Shown here: positions 1 through 8,959 of the stretch, one piece after another
How the letters are laid out: each line of letters begins with the position of its first letter
How positions within the stretch are numbered: position 1 is the first letter of the stretch
Assembly (NCBI GenBank): GCA_025062275.1
Contig: JANXAP010000009.1
Coordinates: forward strand, 1 to 64,000
Source of the DNA: Dehalococcoidia bacterium
GTDB taxonomy: Bacteria > Chloroflexota > Dehalococcoidia > SM23-28-2 > HRBIN24
Direction of reading: 5' to 3'
Length of the DNA stretch: 64,000 nt
The notes under the pieces: generated by a model
Told to the model about the DNA's origin: nothing
Database searches by the model: none
The model's input: only the letters and a program-made list of their open reading frames with translations
Made by a program: the position numbers and the translations under genes

Positions 1-2
1 AG

Positions 3-275
3 GCGAAGGCCCTGGCCGAGTCGGGCCTGGTGTGGGAGCTGGGCAGGGGAGTCTGGGCCGTCCAGGCCATGACCAGCTTCCACGGGAGCTACACCGTCCA
101 GGACATAGGCGGGCGCTTCACCTGCGAATGCAAAGGATACCACTACCGGGGCTACTGCAAGCACATCGAGGCTGTGCGCCTGGAGATGGGTGATGGGGAG
201 CCTGCCTTCGAGCCCGAGGAAGGAGGTGAGACGGCCCTCGTGGACGACCCCTGGCGGAGGTGGGTGCGCTGCTAG
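3..275 (+). CDS. SWIM zinc-finger protein, 5' end outside the window
   Basis: The reading frame is open from the first bases of the window, so the gene starts further left and only its C-terminal 90 residues are seen. They contain a SWIM zinc finger, C-x-C-x8-C-x-H (CECKGYHYRGYCKH, encoded at about 123-164), followed by an acidic, disordered-looking tail. SWIM domains bind zinc and usually mediate DNA or protein contacts; small stand-alone SWIM proteins are common in phages, plasmids and integrative elements. It is followed by two more small genes with strong ribosome sites on the same strand, which fits a mobile-element gene string. A GTG at 30 is in frame but lies inside the conserved stretch, so it is probably not the real start. 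The precise role is unknown. Confidence 0.7.
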   Translation, partial: AKALAESGLVWELGRGVWAVQAMTSFHGSYTVQDIGGRFTCECKGYHYRGYCKHIEAVRLEMGDGEPAFEPEEGGETALVDDPWRRWVRC

Positions 276-340
276 CAGGAGAGGGGGCCTGGTGGGGAGG
301 CGGCCCCATCAGGCCCCGCAACCCAAAAGGAGGCGAGACC

Positions 341-601
341 ATGGTGCAGGCGACGAAGGAACTGGTCAAGGTGGCCGAGGCCGAGCTTGGGGAGCGCATG
401 AGCGTCACGTTCTACTCCAACGGGACGGCCAGCCTGGGCTACTCGGACGAGTGCCCCAGGTGCGGTGCCCAGTCGAGCGATGGCGAGGCCTTCGACCCCG
501 CCGAGGCCTGGCACCTGCTGCAGGCGGTCCGCAGGTTCCTGCGCACGGACGCCTACAGGCAGGCCCAGGAAGCCATCCGGCGGGCCATCGAGGGGCCATA
601 G
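341..601 (+). CDS. Small hypothetical protein with one CxxC pair
   Basis: An 86-residue protein whose ATG is preceded by AAAAGGAGG at good distance; this decides the start over an upstream in-frame GTG/ATG. I do not recognise the family. Residues 1-34 look like a short amphipathic helix followed by beta strands, residues 35-45 hold a single Cys-x2-Cys (CPRCG), and residues 53-86 are predicted helical and rich in Arg, Ala and Gln. One CxxC alone could be half of a zinc site formed with a partner or dimer. It sits between the SWIM gene and another small unknown gene with the same spacing and the same kind of ribosome site, so the three are probably co-transcribed as accessory genes of an integrated element. 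Confidence 0.6.
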   Translation: MVQATKELVKVAEAELGERMSVTFYSNGTASLGYSDECPRCGAQSSDGEAFDPAEAWHLLQAVRRFLRTDAYRQAQEAIRRAIEGP

Positions 602-626
602 CCCTAGGCGAAAGGAGGGAGCGACC

Positions 627-1019
627 ATGCTGGTCACTATCGAGCGCATCGAGCACAAGAAGAATGGCGAGGGTAGCGTCTATGCCATCGTCCACCTGGA
701 GGGAGGCCAGCGGGTCTACTGCTGGGACGGGAAGGTCATCGGGGCCCTCCAGGCCGGGGCCGTCTATGAGGTGGAGGTCAAGGAGGGCAGGTTCCCACGG
801 CTGGTCAAGGCCCGCCCAGTGGCCAGCACGAACGGCGCCGGCGAGACAATCGTCTCACGGGAGGGGCGCCAGGCCCTGGAGGCCTCGGCGGCAGAGAGGC
901 TGGAGGCGCTGCGGCTCGTGCTGACGTTGGCCCAATGGACACGGCTCGACAGCGTCGACGCTGCCCTTGCTGCCGCTGACAAGGTGCTACAGTGGCTGAA
1001 GGAGGGGGGCGGCCGCTAG
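627..1019 (+). CDS. Small hypothetical protein, beta-rich N-terminus and helical C-terminus
   Basis: A 130-residue protein starting at an ATG preceded by GAAAGGAGGGAGCGACC. Residues 1-65 read as a run of short beta strands (LVTIERIEHKK, VYAIVHLEGG, RVYCWDG, YEVEVKEG), reminiscent of small OB-fold or single-strand-binding-like domains in phages, but no diagnostic motif is visible. Residues 78-128 are alpha-helical. The stop codon lies in a strong GC hairpin and a second hairpin with a T-run follows, so this is the last gene of its transcript. No function is assigned; an OB-fold nucleic-acid-binding role is only a guess. Confidence 0.55.
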   Translation: MLVTIERIEHKKNGEGSVYAIVHLEGGQRVYCWDGKVIGALQAGAVYEVEVKEGRFPRLVKARPVASTNGAGETIVSREGRQALEASAAERLEALRLVLTLAQWTRLDSVDAALAAADKVLQWLKEGGGR

Positions 1020-1041
1020 TGGCCGCCTCCCCTCTCCCATG

Positions 1042-1075
1042 GGCGGCCCTGGGCGACTGGGGCCGCCTCGCTTTT
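1042..1075 (+). terminator. Intrinsic terminator after the left-end gene string
   Basis: GGCGGCC at 1042-1048 pairs with GGCCGCC at 1061-1067 and is followed by TCGCTTTT. A second GC hairpin overlaps the stop codon of the preceding gene (about 1003-1036). Together they end transcription before the tRNA-like sequence. Confidence 0.65.
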
Positions 1076-1126
1076 AGAACGGATGTTGCCTAGACGTGGC
1101 GGCAGAGTGTGTGGTAGGGTGCTGCC

Positions 1127-1158
1127 TGCCGAGGGCTATTGTCGGCAATTTGTCGGCA
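1127..1158 (+). repeat. Clustered TCGGCA repeats beside the tRNA-like sequence
   Basis: TGCCGA at 1127-1132 faces TCGGCA at 1142-1147, and the same hexamer recurs as a direct repeat at 1153-1158, both direct copies lying in a TTGTCGGCA context. Short repeats next to a tRNA end resemble arm-type integrase sites, but this is only positional evidence. Confidence 0.4.
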
Positions 1159-1175
1159 GGAGAGGCGGCAGATTC

Positions 1176-1272
1176 GGGGGCCGTATTGGCCCGGTGGCCC
1201 TCCCGGTCTTCAAAACCGTGGCGGGGCGGCGTGCCCGTCCCGGGTGGGTTCGACTCCCATACACTCCCGCCA
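1176..1272 (+). tRNA. selC: tRNA-Sec (UCA)-like sequence with a mispaired 5' acceptor strand; possible attachment-site remnant
   Basis: From the D arm to the CCA end this matches a bacterial selenocysteine tRNA: GGCC-CGGT-GGCC D arm, anticodon loop CTTCAAA (anticodon TCA at 1210-1212), a long variable arm of about 8 pairs (1222-1241), T loop TTCGACT, then an 8-base acceptor strand, discriminator G and encoded CCA (1270-1272). The 97-base length fits the family. The 5' side does not: only the first five acceptor positions pair (one as G-U), positions 6-8 and the two outer D-stem positions mismatch, and the anticodon stem base is C-T. It may therefore be a 3' tRNA copy left by an element integrated into selC, with the intact gene left of the window, or a diverged or decayed gene. 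No selA, selB or selD is in the window. Confidence 0.55.
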
Positions 1273-1322
1273 ATACTCTGGTAAGATGGTGCTGGTGCCG
1301 GCCATCGGCCGCTCCGCCCGTC

Positions 1323-2399
1323 ATGGAAGCCCACCACGCGTCCGTCCCCGCCGACGAAGTGCTGGCCCAGGTGCATCGCCGCCTCCTGGAGCGGGAAGAG
1401 TGCCTCTCGCCCTTCGCCGCCCGCAGTCGACTATCCCGCGGCCGGGAGCGGCCGGAGGAGCCTTCCCTGGTGCGTACCGAGTTCCAGCGGGATCGCGACC
1501 GCATCATCCACAGCAAGGCGTTCCGTCGGCTGAAGCACAAGACGCAGGTCTTCATCGCCCCCAGCGGTGACCACTTCGTCACCCGCCTGACCCATACCCT
1601 GGAGGTGGCCCAGATAGCCCGGACCATCGCCCGCGCCCTGGACCTGAACGAGGACCTGACGGAGGCCATAGCCCTCGCCCACGACCTGGGCCACCCCCCC
1701 TTCGGCCACGCCGGCGAAGAGACGCTGGCCGAGCTGGTGCCAGGGGGATTCCGCCATGCCGAGCAGGGCCTGCGAGTGGTGGAGCGCCTGGAGAAGGGAG
1801 GCAGGGGCCTGAACCTGACCTGGGAGGTGCGCAACGGCATCCTCTACAGCTCCAAGCCGCGGGAGGACATCCTGGGCGAGGGCACGGGCACCCCTGCCAC
1901 CCTGGAGGGGCAGGTGGTGAAGATCGCCGATGCCGTCGCCTACCTGAACCACGACATCGCCGACGCCATCCGGGCCGGGTTACTGTCCGAGGACGACCTG
2001 CCGGACATCGTGCAGGAGCGGCTGGGCCGCAGCCACTCCCAGCGCATCAATACCATGGTCTGCGACATCGTGGCGGCCTCCTGGGCCGCCAGCGGACGCC
2101 TGGGCCAGGACGTGCGCCCTCGCATCGTCATGAGCCCGCCCATCCACGAGGCGGCCAACGTGCTGCGAGAGTTCATGTTCAGGCGCGTCTACCAGTGGGA
2201 AGGCAGGAGAGAGGAGTCCGAGAGGGCCAAGAGGGTCGTCCGCTTCCTTTACACCTACTTCCGCGAGCACCCCGAAGAAATCAGGAGCGACTATGTCATT
2301 CCCGACGACCCTCCCTGGCGCCAGGCTGCCGACTACGTTTCGGGAATGACGGACCGGTTCGCCCTGGAGATGGCCTATCGCCTCGGGTACCGCGATTAG
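1323..2399 (+). CDS. dgt: Deoxyguanosinetriphosphate triphosphohydrolase-like protein
   Basis: A 358-residue HD-domain enzyme of the dGTPase-like family, hydrolysing dNTPs to deoxynucleoside plus tripolyphosphate in the cytoplasm. The HD metal ligands are visible: H91 in RLTHTLEV, H120-D121 in ALAHDLGHPPFGH, and D203 in VVKIADAVAYLNHD; the family hallmark RDRDRIIHSKAFRRLKHKTQV precedes them at residues 56-76. The ATG at 1323 gives the usual family length; the frame stays open upstream through the tRNA-like region but that extension has no family similarity. It is followed closely by dnaG and rpoD, an order seen in other bacteria where dgt precedes the macromolecular-synthesis operon. Confidence in the family is high; exact dNTP preference cannot be read. 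Confidence 0.92.
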   Translation: MEAHHASVPADEVLAQVHRRLLEREECLSPFAARSRLSRGRERPEEPSLVRTEFQRDRDRIIHSKAFRRLKHKTQVFIAPSGDHFVTRLTHTLEVAQIARTIARALDLNEDLTEAIALAHDLGHPPFGHAGEETLAELVPGGFRHAEQGLRVVERLEKGGRGLNLTWEVRNGILYSSKPREDILGEGTGTPATLEGQVVKIADAVAYLNHDIADAIRAGLLSEDDLPDIVQERLGRSHSQRINTMVCDIVAASWAASGRLGQDVRPRIVMSPPIHEAANVLREFMFRRVYQWEGRREESERAKRVVRFLYTYFREHPEEIRSDYVIPDDPPWRQAADYVSGMTDRFALEMAYRLGYRD

Positions 2400-2471
2400 T
2401 GCCAAAAGGTGCCAGAGGGCTGAGATCTTTGCCCACCCTCGGACGTTTACAATAAGCGGTGCAGGGCCGAC

Positions 2472-4352
2472 ATGGACGTGGTCGAAGAGGTCAAGGCGCG
2501 CCTGGACATAGTGGACGTGGTAGGGGAATACGTGCCCCTCCAGAAGGCGGGGCGCTACTACCGCGCCCTGTGCCCGTTCCACAGCGAGCGCACGCCGTCC
2601 TTCTACGTGTCGCCAGAACGCCAGAGCTGGCACTGCTTCGGCGCCTGTGGCACCGGCGGCGACGTCATTTCCTTCGTTATGCGGAAGGAGGGGCTGGAGT
2701 TCCGCGACGCCCTGCGTCTGCTGGCCCAGCGGGCCGGAGTTGCCCTGCCAGAGCGACAGGAGCGGAAGGAGGACGACCGTCTCCAGCGCCTGCGCTCGGC
2801 CACCGAGGCGGCCGCTGAGTTCTATCATCGCCAGCTGGTGCAGTCCGGCGAGGCTGCCACCGCCCGTCGCTACCTGGAGGGCAGGGGGGTGGATGCCGAG
2901 GCGTGCCGCCGCTTCCTCCTGGGCTACAGTCCCCAGGCCCGCGATGCCCTGCGACGGCACCTCTTGTCGCTGGGGTTTCGCGACGCCGAGCTGCTGGAGG
3001 CTGGGCTGCTGCTGGAAGGCGAGGGAGGCCTGCGTGACCGCTTCCACGGGCGGATCATGTTCACCATCTGGGACGAGCGGGGCAGGCCTGTGGGCTTCGG
3101 CGCCCGCGCCCTGGGCGACTCCCACCCCAAGTATCTGAACACCCCCCAGACGCCCATCTTCGACAAGGGCGGCCTCCTGTACCTGCTGGACCGCGCCAGG
3201 GAAGAGATTCGGCGCTCTGGCTGTGCCGTCATCGTCGAGGGATATATGGATGCCATCGCCGCCCACCAGAACGGATACACCAATGTGGTGGCATCTATGG
3301 GGACAGCCCTGACCGAGCGGCAGGTCCAGCTCCTGAAGCGTTACGCCCGGCGCATAGTGCTGGCCCTGGACGCCGACGCCGCCGGCGCCGCTGCAGCAGT
3401 GCGCGGGCACGAGGTGGTGAGCGCCACCACCGCCGGCGAGGGGGAGACGGTGCCCGTCCTCTCCTGGCGCGGGATGGTGCGCTATCAGGAGCGGGCGGCC
3501 GTGGACCTGAGGGTGGCCCTCCTGCCCCAGGGCAAGGACCCGGACGAGGTGATAAGGGCCTCGCCCGCGGACTGGCGGGAGCTGGTGGACAACGCAGAGC
3601 CTATACTCGAGTTCCGCTTCCGTCACGCCGCTGAGTCCCGCGACCTGCACGACCCCCGCGCCCGCTCGGAACTGGCCCAGGAGCTGTTGCCGCTGGTGGA
3701 GGCCATCGCCGACCCGGTGGTGCGGGCGCACTACCTGCAGCGGCTGGCCAGGCTGGCCCAGGTGCGGGAGGAGGACCTCCGTGCCTTCCTGCGCCGCCGT
3801 CGGACCGGCGAAGGGACGGCGGAGGCTTCCCCTGTTCCCCAGGCGCGCCGCGACCAGCGGGAGGACTGGCTGCTGGCCCTGCTCCTTCGCTATTCGCCCC
3901 TGCGGTCAGCGGGGATGGCCATCCCGGAGGAGCTGTTCTGGGACAGCGCCAACCGTCAGGTCCTGAGGGCCTGGAAAAGCTGCCGAGACCTCGCGGAGCT
4001 GCACCAGGCCCTGCCAGAAGAACTTCATCAACACGTGGAGTCCCTCATCTCCCTTTGGACAAGGTTCGACCCGTCGTGGGATAATGATTATGGCGAGAAA
4101 GCATTGCAGTCGTTGCTGAGGCGGCTGGAGGAGCGACAGCTCCGCGCCGAGAAAATGGCCCGGGCCGCGGCCCTGGCGGCCCAGGAGGAGGCCACGGGCA
4201 GCATGCCTCTGTTGGAGGAGGCGCTGCGCTCCCTGACGGAGGGGCGGGCGACCGAAGGTTCCCGCCTCCCCTTACTGCTGGAGGACCTGGAGCTGGGCCT
4301 GCGCCTCCACCGCCGCAGCGCTCGTACGACCGGCCCGGAGAACACGGGGTGA
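2472..4352 (+). CDS. dnaG: DNA primase DnaG
   Basis: 626 residues, full family length. It makes RNA primers for replication. The N-terminal CHC2 zinc ribbon has C34, H37, C55 and C59; the last pair is C-x3-C (CFGACG) rather than the usual C-x2-C. The catalytic core follows, and the TOPRIM domain shows the acidic residues E256 (VIVEGYMDA) and D300/D302 (VLALDADAAG). The C-terminal part (about 440-626) is the helicase-binding region and is less conserved. A TACAAT -10 element lies at 2448-2453, 18 bases before the start. rpoD starts 9 bases after the stop, so dnaG and rpoD form the macromolecular-synthesis operon, here without rpsU. Confidence 0.97.
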   Translation: MDVVEEVKARLDIVDVVGEYVPLQKAGRYYRALCPFHSERTPSFYVSPERQSWHCFGACGTGGDVISFVMRKEGLEFRDALRLLAQRAGVALPERQERKEDDRLQRLRSATEAAAEFYHRQLVQSGEAATARRYLEGRGVDAEACRRFLLGYSPQARDALRRHLLSLGFRDAELLEAGLLLEGEGGLRDRFHGRIMFTIWDERGRPVGFGARALGDSHPKYLNTPQTPIFDKGGLLYLLDRAREEIRRSGCAVIVEGYMDAIAAHQNGYTNVVASMGTALTERQVQLLKRYARRIVLALDADAAGAAAAVRGHEVVSATTAGEGETVPVLSWRGMVRYQERAAVDLRVALLPQGKDPDEVIRASPADWRELVDNAEPILEFRFRHAAESRDLHDPRARSELAQELLPLVEAIADPVVRAHYLQRLARLAQVREEDLRAFLRRRRTGEGTAEASPVPQARRDQREDWLLALLLRYSPLRSAGMAIPEELFWDSANRQVLRAWKSCRDLAELHQALPEELHQHVESLISLWTRFDPSWDNDYGEKALQSLLRRLEERQLRAEKMARAAALAAQEEATGSMPLLEEALRSLTEGRATEGSRLPLLLEDLELGLRLHRRSARTTGPENTG

Positions 4353-4361
4353 TGTAAGACC

Positions 4362-5900
<1,539 letters not shown>

Positions 5901-5908
5901 GGCGAGCC

Positions 5909-6139
5909 GTGCCTCTATACGAGTACTACTGCAGCCGCTGCGGCAGCCGCTTCGAGCTGCTGCGGCCCGTGGCGCGCATGGACGACCCCGCCACCTGTCC
6001 GGCGGGACACGAGGGAGCCGAACGCGTCCTGTCCGTCTTCGCCGCCTTCTCCAGCGGCGACGGGGGGCAGACCGCTCTGGGCGGGGGCGGCTGCGCCGCC
6101 TGCGCCGGCGGCCACTGCGCTAGCTGCTCCCACCACTAG
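5909..6139 (+). CDS. FmdB-family zinc-ribbon protein
   Basis: A 76-residue protein starting at GTG, 8 bases after rpo[17 protein letters not shown] is the signature of the FmdB putative regulatory family: an N-terminal Cys-x2-Cys (C8, C11) plus a third cysteine and a histidine (CPAGH) forming a zinc ribbon. The C-terminal part is Gly/Ala-rich and ends with a [15 protein letters not shown] cluster, which could bind a metal. The biochemical role of the family is not established. It is probably co-transcribed with dnaG-rpoD. Its last 20 bases overlap the convergent DUF1461 gene. Confidence 0.85.
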   Translation: MPLYEYYCSRCGSRFELLRPVARMDDPATCPAGHEGAERVLSVFAAFSSGDGGQTALGGGGCAACAGGHCASCSHH

Positions 6140-6983
6140 ACGGACTGCCCTCCAGGCCTTCCCGCACCGGCCCGCCGGCAGGGACCTGGGGCAGCATGGG
6201 AGCCTCCTGGGGCAGTGGCGCCTCCATCCAGTCGCGGCGGGGGCGGGCGAGCCACAGATAGGCCAGCGACAGCCCCGCCAGGACAGTCATCAGCGCCAGG
6301 GTGCCTCCCACCACCAGGGCCACCATTTGGAACCAGAACTCCTCCGGGAACATCTGGATGAGGTGGTGGCGGGCCGGGTCCAGGCGCCACAGGTCGTTGC
6401 GGAAGAGGGCCTGGTGCAGCCGCTCCCAGAAGGCATCGAAGCCTGCCAGGGCCATGGCCCCCGCGGCACCCAGGAGGGCATAGGTGGCGACGGCGCTCCA
6501 GACCACCGCCCCGGCCAGGTCGCGCACCGAACCCTCCCTGGCCCAGACGTAAACCAGGACCACGTAGGCCAGCACGTAGGCCAGAGAGGCCACCTGGACG
6601 GCGTTCACCCAGCGCAGCAGCGCCTTCACATCGGCCAGGTGGGCCGTCTCCACGGGCGTGAACAGGGGGATCTGCTGCCCCGTCGCATCCGTCACCTCTA
6701 GCTGGAGCAGGCGACGGTCATCGGCGAAGTAGCGGACCAGCTCGCGGTTGGCCCGCTTCAGCTCCGACTCGGGGATGCCGGTCAGGGAGGCAGCGTCGAA
6801 GTGCTCGATGCTGTAGTCGTAGACCTGGGGCAGGCTGAACAGCACGCGGATGCCCGTGGTCACCGTCAGGACGGGCAGGGCCACCACGAACAGGAGGGTG
6901 GCAGCGAAACGCAGTGGCCCCGGCCTGCCCCCCCAGCGAGGGGCATGGGACTGCAGGGGAAAAGATGTGGACAACGACTCCAC
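6120..6983 (-). CDS. DUF1461 (TIGR01906) integral membrane protein
   Basis: About 287 residues if it begins at the GTG at 6983. Four hydrophobic segments are visible: one near the N-terminus, two adjacent ones in the middle and one near the C-terminus. The region between the first two holds the family hallmark around YDYSIEHFDA, and FWERLHQALFRNDLWRLDP precedes the last helix, typical of DUF1461. Function is unknown. The start is set by a good promoter (TTGACA-16-TAGCAT at 7027-7000), which places transcription only about 10 bases before this GTG; a TTG at 6974 is the alternative, and an in-frame ATG at 7103 lies upstream of the promoter and is unlikely. It is divergent from mazG. Confidence 0.82.
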   Translation of the reverse strand: MESLSTSFPLQSHAPRWGGRPGPLRFAATLLFVVALPVLTVTTGIRVLFSLPQVYDYSIEHFDAASLTGIPESELKRANRELVRYFADDRRLLQLEVTDATGQQIPLFTPVETAHLADVKALLRWVNAVQVASLAYVLAYVVLVYVWAREGSVRDLAGAVVWSAVATYALLGAAGAMALAGFDAFWERLHQALFRNDLWRLDPARHHLIQMFPEEFWFQMVALVVGGTLALMTVLAGLSLAYLWLARPRRDWMEAPLPQEAPMLPQVPAGGPVREGLEGSPSSGGSS

Positions 6984-6999
6984 CCGCCCAGCAGTGGCT

Positions 7000-7027
7000 A
7001 TGCTAGCACAGGGGCTGGCCCTGTCAA
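7000..7027 (-). promoter_or_regulatory. Sigma-70 promoter for the DUF1461 gene
   Basis: On the minus strand, a perfect TTGACA (7027-7022) is followed after 16 bases by TAGCAT (7005-7000). The predicted start of transcription lies close to 6993, giving a nearly leaderless message for the GTG at 6983. TAGCAT recurs as a -10 element elsewhere in this window. Confidence 0.7.
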
Positions 7028-7175
7028 TGTGGCCCCGTGCTCCTCTGGCGGGCGGGGCGAGGCACGGAGAGTCAGCCAGCCCCCTCGACGGGGCCTCTGG
7101 CAAAGGCCCTCACTGGGAACGCTGGCCCGTGGCCCTGCTCCTCTCGCTGCCCTATCATGGGCGGCGGGGGATGCC

Positions 7176-7958
7176 ATGGAGATATCCGATGACGAGCTGA
7201 GGACCTTCGAGGGCCTGCGACGGGTGGTGGCTGCTCTGCGCGGCCCCGACGGCTGCCCCTGGGACCGCGCCCAGACCCACCTGAGCCTGCGCCACTACCT
7301 GCGCGAAGAGGCGGCCGAAGCCCTGGAGGCCATCGAGGCCGAAGACAGCCGTCGCCTGGCCGAGGAGCTGGGCGATCTGCTCCTCCAGGTCCTCATGCAC
7401 GCTCAGATAGCAGAGGAGGCAGGCGAGTTCACCCTGGAGGACGTCATATACGGCGTCGCCGCCAAGCTCGTGCGCCGCCACCCCCACGTCTTCGGGGGGC
7501 AGAAGCTGGAAACGCCTCAGCAGGTGCTCCGCCAATGGGACGAGCTGAAGAGGGAGGAACGGGGCCAGGAGGCATCCACCCTGGAGGGGGTGCCTGCCAC
7601 TCTCCCCGCCCTGGCACAGGCCCAGGCGCTGCAACGACGGGCCGCCCGCAGCGGCTTCACATGGCCTACCCACGCCGACGCCTGGCGGAAGCTGGAGGAG
7701 GAGCTGCAGGAGCTCAGGCAGGCGCCACAGGGTGACCCCAAGCTCCATGAGCTGGGAGACGCCCTGTTCGCCCTGGCCGACCTGGCCCGCCTGCTGGAGC
7801 TAGACGCTGAGGACGCCCTCCTCCTGGCCTGTCGTCGCTTCCGCCAGAGGTTCCAGCGCCTGGAGGCGCTGGCGCGCCAGCGGGGACAGCCGCTGCAGGA
7901 GCTGGCCCCCGAAGAGCTTCTGCGCCTCTGGCGCCAGGCTGCCGCAGAGACCCCCTGA
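7176..7958 (+). CDS. mazG: Nucleoside triphosphate pyrophosphohydrolase MazG
   Basis: 260 residues from the ATG at 7176, matching the two-domain MazG family that hydrolyses (d)NTPs to NMP and pyrophosphate for pool cleansing. The N-terminal domain shows CPWDRAQTHLSLRHYLREE and the metal-binding helices EEAAEALEAI and EELGDLLLQVLMHA; a shorter second MazG-like domain (ELGDALFALADLARLL) follows near residues 190-215. The frame is open far upstream of 7176 but the extension has no family similarity. A TATCAT-like element at 7153-7158 may be its -10. Divergent from the DUF1461 gene. Confidence 0.93.
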   Translation: MEISDDELRTFEGLRRVVAALRGPDGCPWDRAQTHLSLRHYLREEAAEALEAIEAEDSRRLAEELGDLLLQVLMHAQIAEEAGEFTLEDVIYGVAAKLVRRHPHVFGGQKLETPQQVLRQWDELKREERGQEASTLEGVPATLPALAQAQALQRRAARSGFTWPTHADAWRKLEEELQELRQAPQGDPKLHELGDALFALADLARLLELDAEDALLLACRRFRQRFQRLEALARQRGQPLQELAPEELLRLWRQAAAETP

Positions 7959-8017
7959 AATGGCCTCCGTGATAGAGGCGGCAGCCCCTGGGCTAACCGT
8001 ATAAGGCTGAGAGGACT

Positions 8018-8149
8018 TTAGCTGCTGCGGGCCGGTGTGGGCGTGCGCGCGGGAGTGGGGGTGGCCTCCTCCTCTTCCTCGCAGCCCAGCCCGACCACCA
8101 CCAGGCTGGCCAGAACGGCGGCAATCAGCAGAGGCAGAACGCGTCGCAT
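8018..8149 (-). CDS. Very small predicted lipoprotein
   Basis: A 43-residue gene with an excellent ribosome site (AGGAGGTGA, 8 bases before the ATG at 8149). The protein is MRR followed by a hydrophobic stretch of about 18 residues ending in VGLGC, which works as a lipobox with C23 as the lipidated residue, then a run of glutamates (EEEEE) and a Thr/Pro/Ala/Arg-rich tail. That is the layout of a short extracytoplasmic, lipid-anchored peptide; the same pattern of Cys followed by Glu-rich and Pro/Thr-rich linker is seen in the larger lipoprotein at 20474-21154. It stands alone between mazG and a thioredoxin-like gene. Function unknown. Confidence 0.6.
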   Translation of the reverse strand: MRRVLPLLIAAVLASLVVVGLGCEEEEEATPTPARTPTPARSS

Positions 8150-8297
8150 TGGACTCACCTCCTGCGGCCCTCTAACTCCTCCACGCTTACTTTAGCGTCC
8201 CTCTTCGCCTCAGGACAGGCCTGCGAGTCTTCAGGCCCTCTCCTTAACGTGGTAACCTATAACCGCCCGCAGCGCAAGTCCCGAAGGAGGTGCCAGC

Positions 8298-8888
8298 GTG
8301 GGCGCGCAGCAGCAGAGCGTGGTCACCCCCGAGCGATTCGCATCGGGCATGACCTGGGACGAATACCTCAACTCCATCAAGCGCAACCGGGACAAGTTCG
8401 AATACAACTATCGCGAGACCCAGCTCTCGGACGAGGACGTGCGGACCCTGAAGGAGCTGGTCTCCCTTCCCGATGGCCCGGCGAAGGTGCTGGCCCTGGG
8501 AGAGGACTGGTGCCCCGATGTCTTCCGCGGCCTGCCAGTCATGGCCAAGATGGCCCAAGCGGCCGGCATGGAGCTGCGCATCTTCCCCCGTGACCAGAAC
8601 CTGGACATCATGAACGAGTTCCTGAACCAGGGCAAGTACCAGTCCATTCCCACCTTCGTCTTTTACACCCGAGACCATCGCTACATATGCCACTGGATCG
8701 AGCGACCGGCCCTGGCCAACCAGGAGATGCACCTGCTGGAGGAGATCCGCCGCCTGCGAGAGGAGGACCCCGAACGCGCCCGCCAGGAATACGAAGCTTT
8801 CCAGCAAGGGCCCGTGTGGGCACGCTGGCGCCAGGAGACGGTGCGCGAGATCATAGCCCTCCTGAAAGAGAAGTGCGGGCGCGCCTGA
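8298..8888 (+). CDS. Thioredoxin-fold protein without a resolving cysteine
   Basis: 196 residues from a GTG preceded by GAAGGAGGTGCCAGC. The central part matches the thioredoxin-like family related to PF14595: a beta strand (KVLALGEDWCPDV, about 63-75), the YQSIPTFVFYTRD segment with a cis-proline context, and a long helical C-terminus. The active-site position reads W71-C72-P73-D74, so only one cysteine of the usual CxxC is kept. It is therefore unlikely to act as a dithiol oxidoreductase on its own; a monothiol, peroxidatic or purely structural role is possible. It directly precedes the archease gene but a TATAAT between them suggests separate transcription. Confidence 0.78.
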   Translation: MGAQQQSVVTPERFASGMTWDEYLNSIKRNRDKFEYNYRETQLSDEDVRTLKELVSLPDGPAKVLALGEDWCPDVFRGLPVMAKMAQAAGMELRIFPRDQNLDIMNEFLNQGKYQSIPTFVFYTRDHRYICHWIERPALANQEMHLLEEIRRLREEDPERARQEYEAFQQGPVWARWRQETVREIIALLKEKCGRA

Positions 8889-8959
8889 GGACGCTGCCCC
8901 AGGCCCTATAATGGGTCTTGGGCCGGGCCGCCAGGCCTCGGCCCCAGGAGGGGAGTGTA

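Noticed and set aside
1127-1158. CRISPR-like or iteron repeats
   Set aside because: Only three hexamer copies, one inverted, with irregular spacing and no spacers.
6801-7175. N-terminal extension of MazG
   Set aside because: The frame is open upstream, but the extension covers the divergent promoter of the DUF1461 gene and has no similarity to MazG; the ATG at 7176 gives the family length.
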